A stretch of 8,717 bases of DNA, taken from Methanothermococcus okinawensis. Lineage in GTDB: Archaea; AGJL01; Methanococci; Methanococcales; Methanococcaceae. The stretch covers positions 1 to 8,717 of the forward strand of contig DQVW01000054.1 in the NCBI GenBank assembly GCA_015661555.1. The letters run 5' to 3'. Of this stretch, positions 1-6,189 are shown piece by piece; the stretch's first letter is position 1; each line of letters opens with the position of its first letter. The translations under genes were made by a program, and so were the position numbers. The notes beneath the pieces were generated by a model. It saw only the letters and a list, made by a program, of their open reading frames with translations. It ran no database searches and was not told the origin of the DNA.

Positions 1-626
1 CCACACTGGAACAGGTTATAAATGCACCTCCAGTTGCTGAACCTTTAACACTTATGCACTGCTCCCCAGTATCAGATGGTGCCGCAGCCCTCATAATATG
101 TGATGCAGAGAGGGCTAAAGATTTTGTCTCCAGAGATAACATGATATATATAAGGGCCTCCACCCAGGCCTCAGATACCATATCCCTCCATAGTAGGGAG
201 AGTATAACAACCCTAAAGGCTGCAAAGGTGGCATCTGAAAAGGCCTATAAGATGGCAGGGATTACGCCAGATAGGATAGATGTTGCAGAGGTCCATGACT
301 GCTTCGCCATAAATGGTCTGATACTTCTGGAAGACTTGGGGTTCTGTAAGAAGGGAGAGGCTGGAAAGATCGTTGCCCAGGAGAAGATAAAAATAGACTG
401 CGAGGACTTCCTTACAGTTAACCCCAGTGGGGGTTTAAAGGCGGCAGGACATGCCCTTGGAGCAACAGGTATAAGGCAGGTTGGGGAGATATACTGGCAG
501 TTGAAAGGGGATGAAAACTGTAGGGATAGACAGGCCCCTATAAAACATGGTTATGGGATAACTGCAAATGTTGGAGGAAGTGGAGGAACAGTATGTGTCC
601 ATATACTCTCTAACAACAGGAGATAG
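1..626 (+). CDS. Acetyl-CoA acetyltransferase (archaeal thiolase), C-terminal part
   Basis: This is the C-terminal half of a thiolase whose start lies left of the window; the frame is open from base 3. The archaeal enzyme condenses two acetyl-CoA to acetoacetyl-CoA, the first step of the mevalonate route to isoprenoid lipids. Visible landmarks are CSPVSDGAAALI near the left end, HDCF (about base 294) as in the SCP2-type thiolase active-site loop, and NPSGGLKAAGHALGATG (about 420-470), whose GH histidine is catalytic in the family. The nucleophilic cysteine is expected upstream and is not in view. The end reads ITANVGGSGG, so the C-x-G cysteine of bacterial thiolases is absent, as in other archaeal members. 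The following small gene and DUF35 gene fit the known archaeal thiolase/HMG-CoA synthase/DUF35 complex. Family assignment is firm; substrate is inferred from context. Confidence 0.93.
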   Translation, partial: TLEQVINAPPVAEPLTLMHCSPVSDGAAALIICDAERAKDFVSRDNMIYIRASTQASDTISLHSRESITTLKAAKVASEKAYKMAGITPDRIDVAEVHDCFAINGLILLEDLGFCKKGEAGKIVAQEKIKIDCEDFLTVNPSGGLKAAGHALGATGIRQVGEIYWQLKGDENCRDRQAPIKHGYGITANVGGSGGTVCVHILSNNRR

Positions 627-630
627 GTGG
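625..630 (+). promoter_or_regulatory. Ribosome binding site of the CooT-like gene
   Basis: AGGTGG overlaps the thiolase stop codon (TAG at 624-626) and ends four bases before the ATG at 635. It fixes the start of the short gene and indicates translational coupling with the thiolase. Confidence 0.75.
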
Positions 631-634
631 GATA

Positions 635-808
635 ATGTGTAACCTCAACCTCTACTTAAATGATCAACTGGTTATGGAGGATGTTATGCTTGTGGAGAAG
701 AAGGGGGATAAGATTATTGCCACAGATCTATTTGGAGAGAGTAAGGAGTTCCAGGGGGAGATCGTAAAGATAGACCTTAACAACAACATGGTGTTGATAA
801 GAGGCTAG
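635..808 (+). CDS. CooT-family small (nickel-binding-like) protein, 57 aa
   Basis: This short gene translates to a 57-residue protein beginning MCNLNLYLNDQLVMEDVMLV, followed by KGDKIIATDLFGE and ending KIDLNNNMVLIRG. The pattern of Met-Cys at the start, a short beta-rich body and a T-D-L-F-G-E block matches PF10133, once called predicted RNA-binding and now named after CooT. CooT of Rhodospirillum rubrum is a small dimer that binds nickel through Cys2 during maturation of carbon monoxide dehydrogenase. Cys2 is present here and is the only cysteine. The gene starts 9 bases after the thiolase stop with a good ribosome binding site and ends 16 bases before the DUF35 start, so it is very probably in one operon with mevalonate-pathway genes. 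Nickel binding is inferred from the family; the role in this operon is unknown. Confidence 0.82.
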   Translation: MCNLNLYLNDQLVMEDVMLVEKKGDKIIATDLFGESKEFQGEIVKIDLNNNMVLIRG

Positions 809-815
809 CATCCAT

Positions 816-821
816 GGTGAT
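816..821 (+). promoter_or_regulatory. Ribosome binding site supporting a TTG start
   Basis: GGTGAT ends three bases before the TTG at 825. The frame is closed upstream by TAA at 798-800 and has no ATG or GTG between, so this site decides the start of the DUF35 gene. Confidence 0.65.
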
Positions 822-824
822 AAC

Positions 825-1217
825 TTGGTAGTTAGAAGTTGGAGACATATAAAGGAGAGGTACTGCCTCATTGGAAGTAGATGTAAAACCTGTGGTAGAA
901 TATTTTTCCCATCTAGGAATATATGTCCCTACTGTAGGAGAAAAGGTGAGTTGGAGGAGTATAAACTTAGTGGAAGGGGAAAGGTGTACACCTACTCCGT
1001 GGTACATGTACCACCTAAGGAGTTTGAGAGGATGGCACCCTATGTAATAGCCATTGTGGAGTTAGAGGAGGGTCCAAGGATAACTGCCCAGATAGACTGC
1101 AAACCTGAAGAGGTATATATTGGCATGCCTGTGGAGGTGGTGTTTAGGAGGATAAAGGAGGATGGAGAGGATGGTATAATACACTACGGTTACAAGTTTA
1201 AACCTGTGGATCATTAA
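825..1217 (+). CDS. DUF35 zinc-ribbon/OB-fold protein (acyl-CoA thiolase/HMG-CoA synthase partner)
   Basis: This 130-residue protein has the two-part DUF35 layout. A rubredoxin-like zinc ribbon has cysteines 20, 23, 34 and 37 (CKTCG and CPYC), and an OB-fold of about residues 45-120 follows, with GRGKVYTYSVVH and the segment PYVIAIVELEEGPRITAQ. In archaea such a protein bridges acetoacetyl-CoA thiolase and HMG-CoA synthase and supplies a shared CoA-binding site, so the intermediate is passed without release. That structure was solved from Methanothermococcus thermolithotrophicus. Position just after the thiolase supports the same role here. The start is TTG, chosen because of the GGTGAT site and the absence of other start codons. 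HMG-CoA synthase is not in this window and probably lies to the left. Confidence 0.88.
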   Translation: MVVRSWRHIKERYCLIGSRCKTCGRIFFPSRNICPYCRRKGELEEYKLSGRGKVYTYSVVHVPPKEFERMAPYVIAIVELEEGPRITAQIDCKPEEVYIGMPVEVVFRRIKEDGEDGIIHYGYKFKPVDH

Positions 1218-1230
1218 TTACTATTTTTTT
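1218..1230 (+). terminator. Probable T-tract terminator after the DUF35 gene
   Basis: Directly after the DUF35 stop codon the sequence runs TTACTATTTTTTT with no hairpin, the usual archaeal oligo-T termination signal. Some read-through into the next gene, only 26 bases away, is possible. Confidence 0.45.
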
Positions 1231-1243
1231 AATAACCTCAAAG

Positions 1244-2107
1244 GTGAGCTCTACGAGGTGGGAGATCACCTTTGACGGTATAACATACAGATGTATTAAA
1301 TGTGGATTTTGCTGTAGTTGTAAATACTGGCGGATATACCTCTCCTACTTTGACTATCTAAAGTTAAGGGAGGACTACTCCCACTATATAGAGGATGTTA
1401 GGGGATCCTACTTTTCAAAGAGGTTAAAGGTGGGTAGGAGAGGATGTCTACTGTTGACCCGTGACAACCTATGTAGGATCCAGATAGAAAGGGGATATTC
1501 CTATAAGCCCACGATGTGCAAACTCTTTCCCTTCAGTTTTAGGGTAAAGTGGAATGGAGACTTCCTACTTGTTATTAGACATTACTGTAGAGGTATAAGG
1601 ATGGGGAAGTGTAGTGAGGAGATGATAAGGCATGCCATAGAGTGTTGTGAGGAGTTGTATCTAGATCAACTTGAGGAGATAAGACTTATGGGAATGGAGA
1701 CCTCTACAAGGTGTAAGTTAGACGAGAGGGAGTACATAACCTGGGAGGAGAGGGAGGAGTTGGGAAGGTATATTTTTAGTAGTGCCAGCTTAGAGGACCT
1801 ATCCAGGAGATACAGAGAGGTGGCAAATTTAAATATAGGGGGAGAGGTAGCCTATATTAAGAGAAGGATAGAGAGGAATATAAAATCCAAGAGATTAACT
1901 GTAGAGAGGGAGATTATAAGATATCTTGGAGAGTTAAATAAAAGGGAGATATTTAGAAAGTTGCCCCTTAAGGATGAGTTGTACAGACTGATAAAAATAG
2001 GTGTGGAACTTAGTGGATACAGAGATGTACTCAAAGGGGAGGGCATTATAGATCTCAAATTACTAAAAGGGATACTATGTTCTCTAAAAGAGGTCAGATC
2101 TCCATAG
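1244..2107 (+). CDS. YkgJ-family cysteine-cluster protein
   Basis: This 287-residue protein carries the YkgJ/FliB-type cysteine cluster (PF03692), a putative zinc or iron-sulfur site. The N-terminal motif is C17-x2-C20-x2-C23-C24-x-C26, followed by C68, C77, C92 in the typical C-K-L-F-P-F context, and C115 after an Arg-His-Tyr. The rest, from about residue 120, is charged and helical with no cofactor motif I recognise and no membrane segment. The family is common in methanogens and its biochemical role is mostly unknown. The start given is GTG at 1244, the first possible one, but it has no Shine-Dalgarno sequence before it; an AGGTGA overlaps the GTG itself. The C-terminal 31 bases overlap the next gene in another frame, suggesting coupled translation. 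Confidence 0.8.
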   Translation: MSSTRWEITFDGITYRCIKCGFCCSCKYWRIYLSYFDYLKLREDYSHYIEDVRGSYFSKRLKVGRRGCLLLTRDNLCRIQIERGYSYKPTMCKLFPFSFRVKWNGDFLLVIRHYCRGIRMGKCSEEMIRHAIECCEELYLDQLEEIRLMGMETSTRCKLDEREYITWEEREELGRYIFSSASLEDLSRRYREVANLNIGGEVAYIKRRIERNIKSKRLTVEREIIRYLGELNKREIFRKLPLKDELYRLIKIGVELSGYRDVLKGEGIIDLKLLKGILCSLKEVRSP

Positions 2108-2517
2108 ATGCGGTACTGGCAATATCCTTTATACTGCTAGTCTCTGCAATACTTACCTATAACGTGCTTCACACCATAGAAAATATAAGAAATACAGAGT
2201 TAGTAGAGAGGGGGTACTCCATACTGGATATCTTTGAGAACTATGCCCTAGTGGCCTATTCAAAGGACGTGACTCTTTCAAAAACCTTTGAGCCTATAGG
2301 TAATAGGGGATACACCATAAGATTCTCCAACAAGGAAATAGTGGTAAATGGTGAAACCACTGTTATCTTTAAAAGAGAGTACGACGGAAATATCACCTAC
2401 GTCCATGTTACCAGTAGTAACTTAAATATTCTCCCTGAAACTCTGCCACCAAATATTGTCACAATCTCTTTTGGAGACTTCTACGTCAGTAAGAACATAT
2501 CCGTTAGAATAAGATAA
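2077..2517 (+). CDS. Small pilin-like protein with class III signal peptide
   Basis: This 146-residue protein begins MFSKRGQISIDAVLAISFIL. It has a short basic leader ending in Lys-Arg-Gly, then Gln, then a hydrophobic helix to about residue 31. This is the class III (type IV pilin-like) signal of methanococci, where the EppA peptidase cuts before the Gln, here predicted between G6 and Q7. The mature protein would have Asp at position +5 instead of the usual Glu. The remaining 110 residues look beta-rich and contain two or three N-x-S/T sites, for example NISV near the end, that could carry N-glycans. The gene overlaps the upstream cysteine-cluster gene by 31 bases and has only a weak ribosome binding site, so translation may depend on the upstream gene. 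It may be a minor pilin or an adhesin; which is not resolved by sequence alone. Confidence 0.72.
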   Translation: MFSKRGQISIDAVLAISFILLVSAILTYNVLHTIENIRNTELVERGYSILDIFENYALVAYSKDVTLSKTFEPIGNRGYTIRFSNKEIVVNGETTVIFKREYDGNITYVHVTSSNLNILPETLPPNIVTISFGDFYVSKNISVRIR

Positions 2518-2546
2518 TTTTATTCTTTACTTTTTTACTTATTTTC
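2518..2546 (+). terminator. T-rich terminator after the pilin-like gene
   Basis: The stretch after the stop codon is nearly all pyrimidine with T runs of four to six and no stem, consistent with archaeal intrinsic termination. It separates the pilin-like gene from tiaS. I see no strong TATA element for tiaS in the 46-base gap. Confidence 0.5.
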
Positions 2547-2553
2547 ATCTCAA

Positions 2554-2559
2554 AGGTGG
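2554..2559 (+). promoter_or_regulatory. Ribosome binding site of tiaS
   Basis: AGGTGG lies four bases before the ATG at 2564, the standard motif and spacing in this window. Confidence 0.7.
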
Positions 2560-2563
2560 GAGG

Positions 2564-3811
2564 ATGTTCATAGGTATCGACGATACTGACAGTAGGGAGA
2601 GGTACTGTACCACCTATCTAGCTACCCTTCTAATGGAGGAGTTGGGAAAGAGGTACAAGATGGACACCCCAAAGTTGATAAGGATGAATCCAATGGTTAA
2701 GTATAAAACTAGGGGAAATGGAGGTATCGCCCTAAGGGTGCTGGAGAAGGATTTAAAGGATAGGGACATGGACTACATAAAGAAAACCGTTATAAAATAC
2801 GTTGAGGAGTACTCAGATTTGGAGGATGAAAATACCCATCCAGGGGTAGTGTTCCTCCCCGAGGAAAACTACAGGAAGAACAGGAGTATCTTGAGAAAGT
2901 ACTACAAGAAGGTACTTTACGATATAGTAGATCTCCAGTATGCCAAGGAGATGGTTGAGAAGGTTGGGGGAGAGTACCTATGTTACAAGAAGGGCTACGG
3001 TGTTATAGGAGCCCTGGGAAGTATAGCATCCTCTGGACCCTATACCTATGAACTTCTAACCTATAGAAAGAGGGAGAATTGGGGAAAGGAGAGAATAATA
3101 GATGAGAAATCTGTCATAGAGATGGATAGGAAGACATTTCCCTATACCTTCGACAACGTAGATGGAGATAAACCTATCATTGCCCCCCATACCAAGTGTC
3201 CAGTTCTCTACGGTATCAGGGGTGTAAGAAAGGATGTACTTTTAAAGGCCATGAAGATGATTAAATGTGGGGAGGAGATAGACAGATACATGATATTTAA
3301 AACTAACCAGGGAACAGATGCCCATCTAAGACCTATGAAGATAAAGGACATCTACCCAAATACCGGTGTTATCGTATACGGGGTTGTTACAGAGGATCCA
3401 AAGAGTATAAGAGGGGGGGCTGTAGTCTTCAAGGTCAGTGACGGTACTGGGGAGATCTCCTGTGTAGCCTATGAACCAACTAAGAGATTTAGGGATATTG
3501 TAAGGAAGTTGAAGAAGGAGGATATGGTAGGGGTATACGGTACTGTAAGGGAGAAACCCTTTGGTATCAACATAGAGAAGTTAAAGGTTGTGAAGTTGGC
3601 CAAGGTGTATGTGAAGGATAAGAGGTGCTCCTGTGGAGGTACCTTGAAATCAAAGGGGGTTAAAAGCGGATACGTATGTAACAGGTGCAAAAAGAGGGTG
3701 GATTACAACAGTATAAAGCTGATAGAGGTAAAGAGGGATATCTCAGAGGGGTTCTACGAGGTGCCACCCTCTGCCAGGAGGCATCTAAGTAAACCCCTAT
3801 TGCTCTTCTAA
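2564..3811 (+). CDS. tiaS: tRNA(Ile2) 2-agmatinylcytidine synthetase TiaS
   Basis: TiaS uses ATP and agmatine to convert the wobble cytidine 34 of tRNA-Ile2 to agmatidine, so that the archaeal cell reads AUA as isoleucine and not AUG. The protein is 415 residues, normal for the family. It starts MFIGIDDTDSRERYCTTYLA: GIDDTDS is the family signature, and T16 in C-T-T-Y-L-A appears to match the autophosphorylated threonine of the Archaeoglobus enzyme. The catalytic domain and ferredoxin-like domain fill about residues 1-260, an OB-fold spans about 265-345 (VIVYGVVTEDP to INIEKLKVVKL), and a zinc ribbon follows with C355, C357, C372 and C375. The first ribbon pair is C-x-C, tighter than usual. 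AUA codons are frequent in this window, in line with need for the enzyme. It runs convergent to atwA and overlaps it by 15 bases. Confidence 0.95.
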   Translation: MFIGIDDTDSRERYCTTYLATLLMEELGKRYKMDTPKLIRMNPMVKYKTRGNGGIALRVLEKDLKDRDMDYIKKTVIKYVEEYSDLEDENTHPGVVFLPEENYRKNRSILRKYYKKVLYDIVDLQYAKEMVEKVGGEYLCYKKGYGVIGALGSIASSGPYTYELLTYRKRENWGKERIIDEKSVIEMDRKTFPYTFDNVDGDKPIIAPHTKCPVLYGIRGVRKDVLLKAMKMIKCGEEIDRYMIFKTNQGTDAHLRPMKIKDIYPNTGVIVYGVVTEDPKSIRGGAVVFKVSDGTGEISCVAYEPTKRFRDIVRKLKKEDMVGVYGTVREKPFGINIEKLKVVKLAKVYVKDKRCSCGGTLKSKGVKSGYVCNRCKKRVDYNSIKLIEVKRDISEGFYEVPPSARRHLSKPLLLF

Positions 3812-5407
3812 TTGCATGCCCATATCCTCCTTCTCCTCCTCTGTAAGTATCTTCACAATCTCCTCTGGTTTTCCAATCTTTACAATCCTCCCATCTCTCA
3901 TAAGTGCTGCCCTGTCACATACGTTCATTACAAAGTCCATGTCATGGGATACTATAACATAGGTCTGCTCCAACTCCTTCCTGGATTTGTGGATAGATGC
4001 TGCCACTATATTCCTGGTGTATGGATCCATAGTTCCAGTTGGTTCATCTAAGATGGCAACCCTTGGCTCCTTTATAAGTACCTGGGCAAGGGCCACCCTA
4101 TGTCTCTCCCCAACACTTAGCTCTCCAGGGTATTTATCAAGTATTCTCTCAGCCTCCTCCTCTGTAAAGCCTACGGAGACTAGGGTGTACAGCGCCTTCA
4201 TCCTGGCAAACTCTGCTGGAAGCTCTAGACCTATAGCCTCTGTAAGGTTGTAGAGTACAGTTCTATGGGGATAGAGTGCATACTCCTGGAATAACATACC
4301 TATATATCTCTTAGCCCTACCTCTATACATAGGTCCAGGCTTAGTCATATCTATCCATTCATCTCCTAACCTAAATAGATACTCTCCCCTAGAGGGAGGT
4401 ATAACTCCTCCGATGATCTTAGCCAAGGTGGTTTTCCCAGATCCACTGGCCCCCACTATACCAAATATCTCCATCTCGTATATATCCAGGGATACCCCCC
4501 TCACAGCATATACTACCCCCCTGTCAACGGAACAGTACTTCTTCTCTATATCCCTCAAAATAATAAGTTTATCCTTTACCTCTACCTCTTCCCTCTTGAA
4601 CCCCTTGAGGGAGGACATAAACTCCTTTACAATCTCCCTGCTATCTCCTATCTTCTTAATCTCTCCCTTCTCCAGCCATATTGCCCTGTTGGAGAGTTGG
4701 GCAATTACCTCTGGCCAGTGGGAGGTAATTATCATACTTATATTCTTTTTAATAACTGCATTTTTCAGTGCCTCATGTACCAACTTTGCAGTTTTAGGGT
4801 CTAAGGTTCCAGTGGGCTCATCTGCCAGGAATATTATAGGTTTCTTGGCAAGTTGCCTGGCAAGTACTACCCTCTGCTTCTCCCCTCCACTAAGATCCCT
4901 TGCAAGGTGTGTAATCCTATGTTCCAACTTCACCATCTTAATAAGTTTTAAAGCGATCTCAAAGGCCTCCTTACCCTCAAAACCTGCAGAGTACAGAGCC
5001 TCCAGTATATTCTCAAGTACTGTCTTCTCCCCGTAAAGTGCAAAGGTCCTCTGAAGCATTATAGCGATCTTTCTCTTTAAATTGTATATCCCCTTTTCCT
5101 CCCCCCAGAGATCTATGGAGGTTTTACGTAGTGTTCCCTCTCCACATCTTTCACACCTCTGCCCCTCCTTGGAGGGAACCTCCACCTCCCCACAGTTGTC
5201 ACACATGGTTACGTGGTATATCACCTTCCCCTCTGTAGGTTCATAACCCTCCATACCCCTTAACATATGGAGCAGTACAGATTTACCTGCACCACTTCTC
5301 CCCAGTATACCTAACACCTCACCCTCCTCGAGGGTGAAGTTGATATTCTTTAAAACCAGGTTATCGCCAAATCTCTTGGAGACGTTTTTAACCTCTAACA
5401 GTATCAT
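3797..5407 (-). CDS. atwA: Methyl-coenzyme M reductase activation component A2 (ATPase)
   Basis: AtwA is the double ABC-type ATPase that drives reductive activation of the nickel cofactor F430 in methyl-coenzyme M reductase; it works in the cytoplasm and has no membrane part. The 536-residue length fits the family. NBD1 has Walker A GRSGAGKS (36-43), a four-cysteine zinc-type insert (C69, C72, C85, C88), Q119, signature LSGGE (172-176), Walker B ending DEP (196-198) and H230. NBD2 has Walker A GASGSGKTT (319-327), signature LSVGE (430-434), Walker B ending DEP (454-456) and H488. The insert and the absence of any permease gene separate it from transport ATPases. An AAGGTGAT site stands just before the ATG. 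It is the last gene of a group with a DUF134 and a PII-like gene, suggesting co-regulation. Confidence 0.93.
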   Translation of the reverse strand: MILLEVKNVSKRFGDNLVLKNINFTLEEGEVLGILGRSGAGKSVLLHMLRGMEGYEPTEGKVIYHVTMCDNCGEVEVPSKEGQRCERCGEGTLRKTSIDLWGEEKGIYNLKRKIAIMLQRTFALYGEKTVLENILEALYSAGFEGKEAFEIALKLIKMVKLEHRITHLARDLSGGEKQRVVLARQLAKKPIIFLADEPTGTLDPKTAKLVHEALKNAVIKKNISMIITSHWPEVIAQLSNRAIWLEKGEIKKIGDSREIVKEFMSSLKGFKREEVEVKDKLIILRDIEKKYCSVDRGVVYAVRGVSLDIYEMEIFGIVGASGSGKTTLAKIIGGVIPPSRGEYLFRLGDEWIDMTKPGPMYRGRAKRYIGMLFQEYALYPHRTVLYNLTEAIGLELPAEFARMKALYTLVSVGFTEEEAERILDKYPGELSVGERHRVALAQVLIKEPRVAILDEPTGTMDPYTRNIVAASIHKSRKELEQTYVIVSHDMDFVMNVCDRAALMRDGRIVKIGKPEEIVKILTEEEKEDMGMQLEEQ

Positions 5408-5409
5408 CC

Positions 5410-5417
5410 TATCACCT
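5410..5417 (-). promoter_or_regulatory. Ribosome binding site of atwA
   Basis: On the minus strand AGGTGATA precedes the atwA ATG by two bases, and the core AGGTGA by four. It lies within the 12 bases between the stop of the DUF134 gene and atwA, supporting a shared transcript. Confidence 0.7.
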
Positions 5418-5419
5418 TT

Positions 5420-5809
5420 TTAAGGGTTAAATCTACGACAGTGATCCTTTGGCTTAAAGGTACAGTACCTCTTTTTCCCACATAGCTTGTACATCCCACA
5501 CTCTCTCAACCTGTAATCCTCCCCCTCTATCCTTAATACCTTGCCATTTATCAGGAAGTCACTTACCTTTCTTCTGGCAGATTTTAAAATATTCCAGAAA
5601 ACCTTCCTGGACACTCCCATCAGTTCAGCCCCCTCCTCCTGGGAGAATCCCAAATAATCCACCAACCTTATAGCCTCCAACTCCTCGAAGGTAAGTGTTA
5701 CCACCTCCCCCTCCTCCACAGGTTTATCCCTGGGTATAAACTCCCTAACCTTAGGTATCTCAGAGATGAACCTTGGTAACCTTGGACGACCCCTTCTTCT
5801 ACACCTCAT
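5420..5809 (-). CDS. UPF0251/DUF134 helix-turn-helix protein with cysteine-rich tail
   Basis: This 129-residue protein belongs to UPF0251 (DUF134), the family of M. jannaschii MJ1243. It begins MRCRRRGRPRLPRF, a basic arm, and has a sigma-70 region 4-like helix-turn-helix at about residues 40-82, including TFEELEAIRLVDYLGFSQEE and GVSRKVFWNILKSARRKV. The tail holds cysteines 104, 110, 116 and 124, with another at position 3; their spacing could hold a metal or iron-sulfur cluster. It is likely a DNA-binding regulator, but its targets are not known. It lies 10 bases after the PII-like gene and 12 before atwA, so it probably belongs to the same transcript and may regulate it. The ribosome binding site is weak (GGGATAG), which suggests translation coupled to the upstream gene. 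Confidence 0.87.
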   Translation of the reverse strand: MRCRRRGRPRLPRFISEIPKVREFIPRDKPVEEGEVVTLTFEELEAIRLVDYLGFSQEEGAELMGVSRKVFWNILKSARRKVSDFLINGKVLRIEGEDYRLRECGMYKLCGKKRYCTFKPKDHCRRFNP

Positions 5810-5819
5810 AACTATCCCG

Positions 5820-6149
5820 TTACTCTATAAAGTTGACCTCTATATCCTCAACAGGTACTTCTATTATGGTATACCTACAGTTTGAAAGTCTCTCCTGTAT
5901 ACATCTCCTGATAATCTTTGCCCTTCTCTCACTAACTACAGTACCTACCATTACTGCATTACGGGCCAGGTCGTTAACTATCTTAATAGCCTTTTCAGGG
6001 TCTTCCTCTATTAAAAAACCCTTCCACTCCCGGGGAGATAGCCCCTTGTACTCCATGAGAAAAAACCCTGATATACCCCCTTCAGATAGGGCGTTAATAA
6101 CCTTACCAATGTTCTCTGTTTCTACGAAGACGTAGAGGAGTACTCTCAT
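5820..6149 (-). CDS. PII-like protein of the MJ1244/PF10126 family
   Basis: This 109-residue protein resembles PF10126, described as homologs of nitrogen regulatory protein PII and including MJ1244. It begins MRVLLYVFVETENIGKVINA and continues with GISGFFLMEYKG, ARNAVMVGTVVS and RYTIIEVPVED, an alternating strand-helix pattern expected for the ferredoxin-like PII fold. I cannot point to the tyrosine used for PII uridylylation or to a clear T-loop sequence. The family is assumed to bind a small ligand, but the ligand is not known. The start at 6149 was chosen over an upstream in-frame ATG at 6194, because GGTGGT stands three bases before it and the additional 15 residues are unlike the family. 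It is the first gene of a group with DUF134 and atwA. Confidence 0.8.
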   Translation of the reverse strand: MRVLLYVFVETENIGKVINALSEGGISGFFLMEYKGLSPREWKGFLIEEDPEKAIKIVNDLARNAVMVGTVVSERRAKIIRRCIQERLSNCRYTIIEVPVEDIEVNFIE

Positions 6150-6152
6150 AAT

Positions 6153-6158
6153 ACCACC
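6153..6158 (-). promoter_or_regulatory. Ribosome binding site deciding the PII-like start
   Basis: On the minus strand GGTGGT is followed by ATT and the ATG at 6149. No comparable site precedes the longer alternative start at 6194. Confidence 0.65.
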
Positions 6159-6189
6159 GTGAGGATAGTAGTGAAAATTATTTATAAAA

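Noticed and set aside
4413..5036. 207-codon open frame on the + strand inside atwA
   Set aside because: It is the antisense shadow of atwA, with low-complexity serine- and leucine-rich translation, no ribosome binding site and no recognisable domain.
3797..5407. AtwA as the ATPase of a transporter
   Set aside because: Two fused NBDs with a cysteine insert and no permease or binding-protein gene nearby fit AtwA better.
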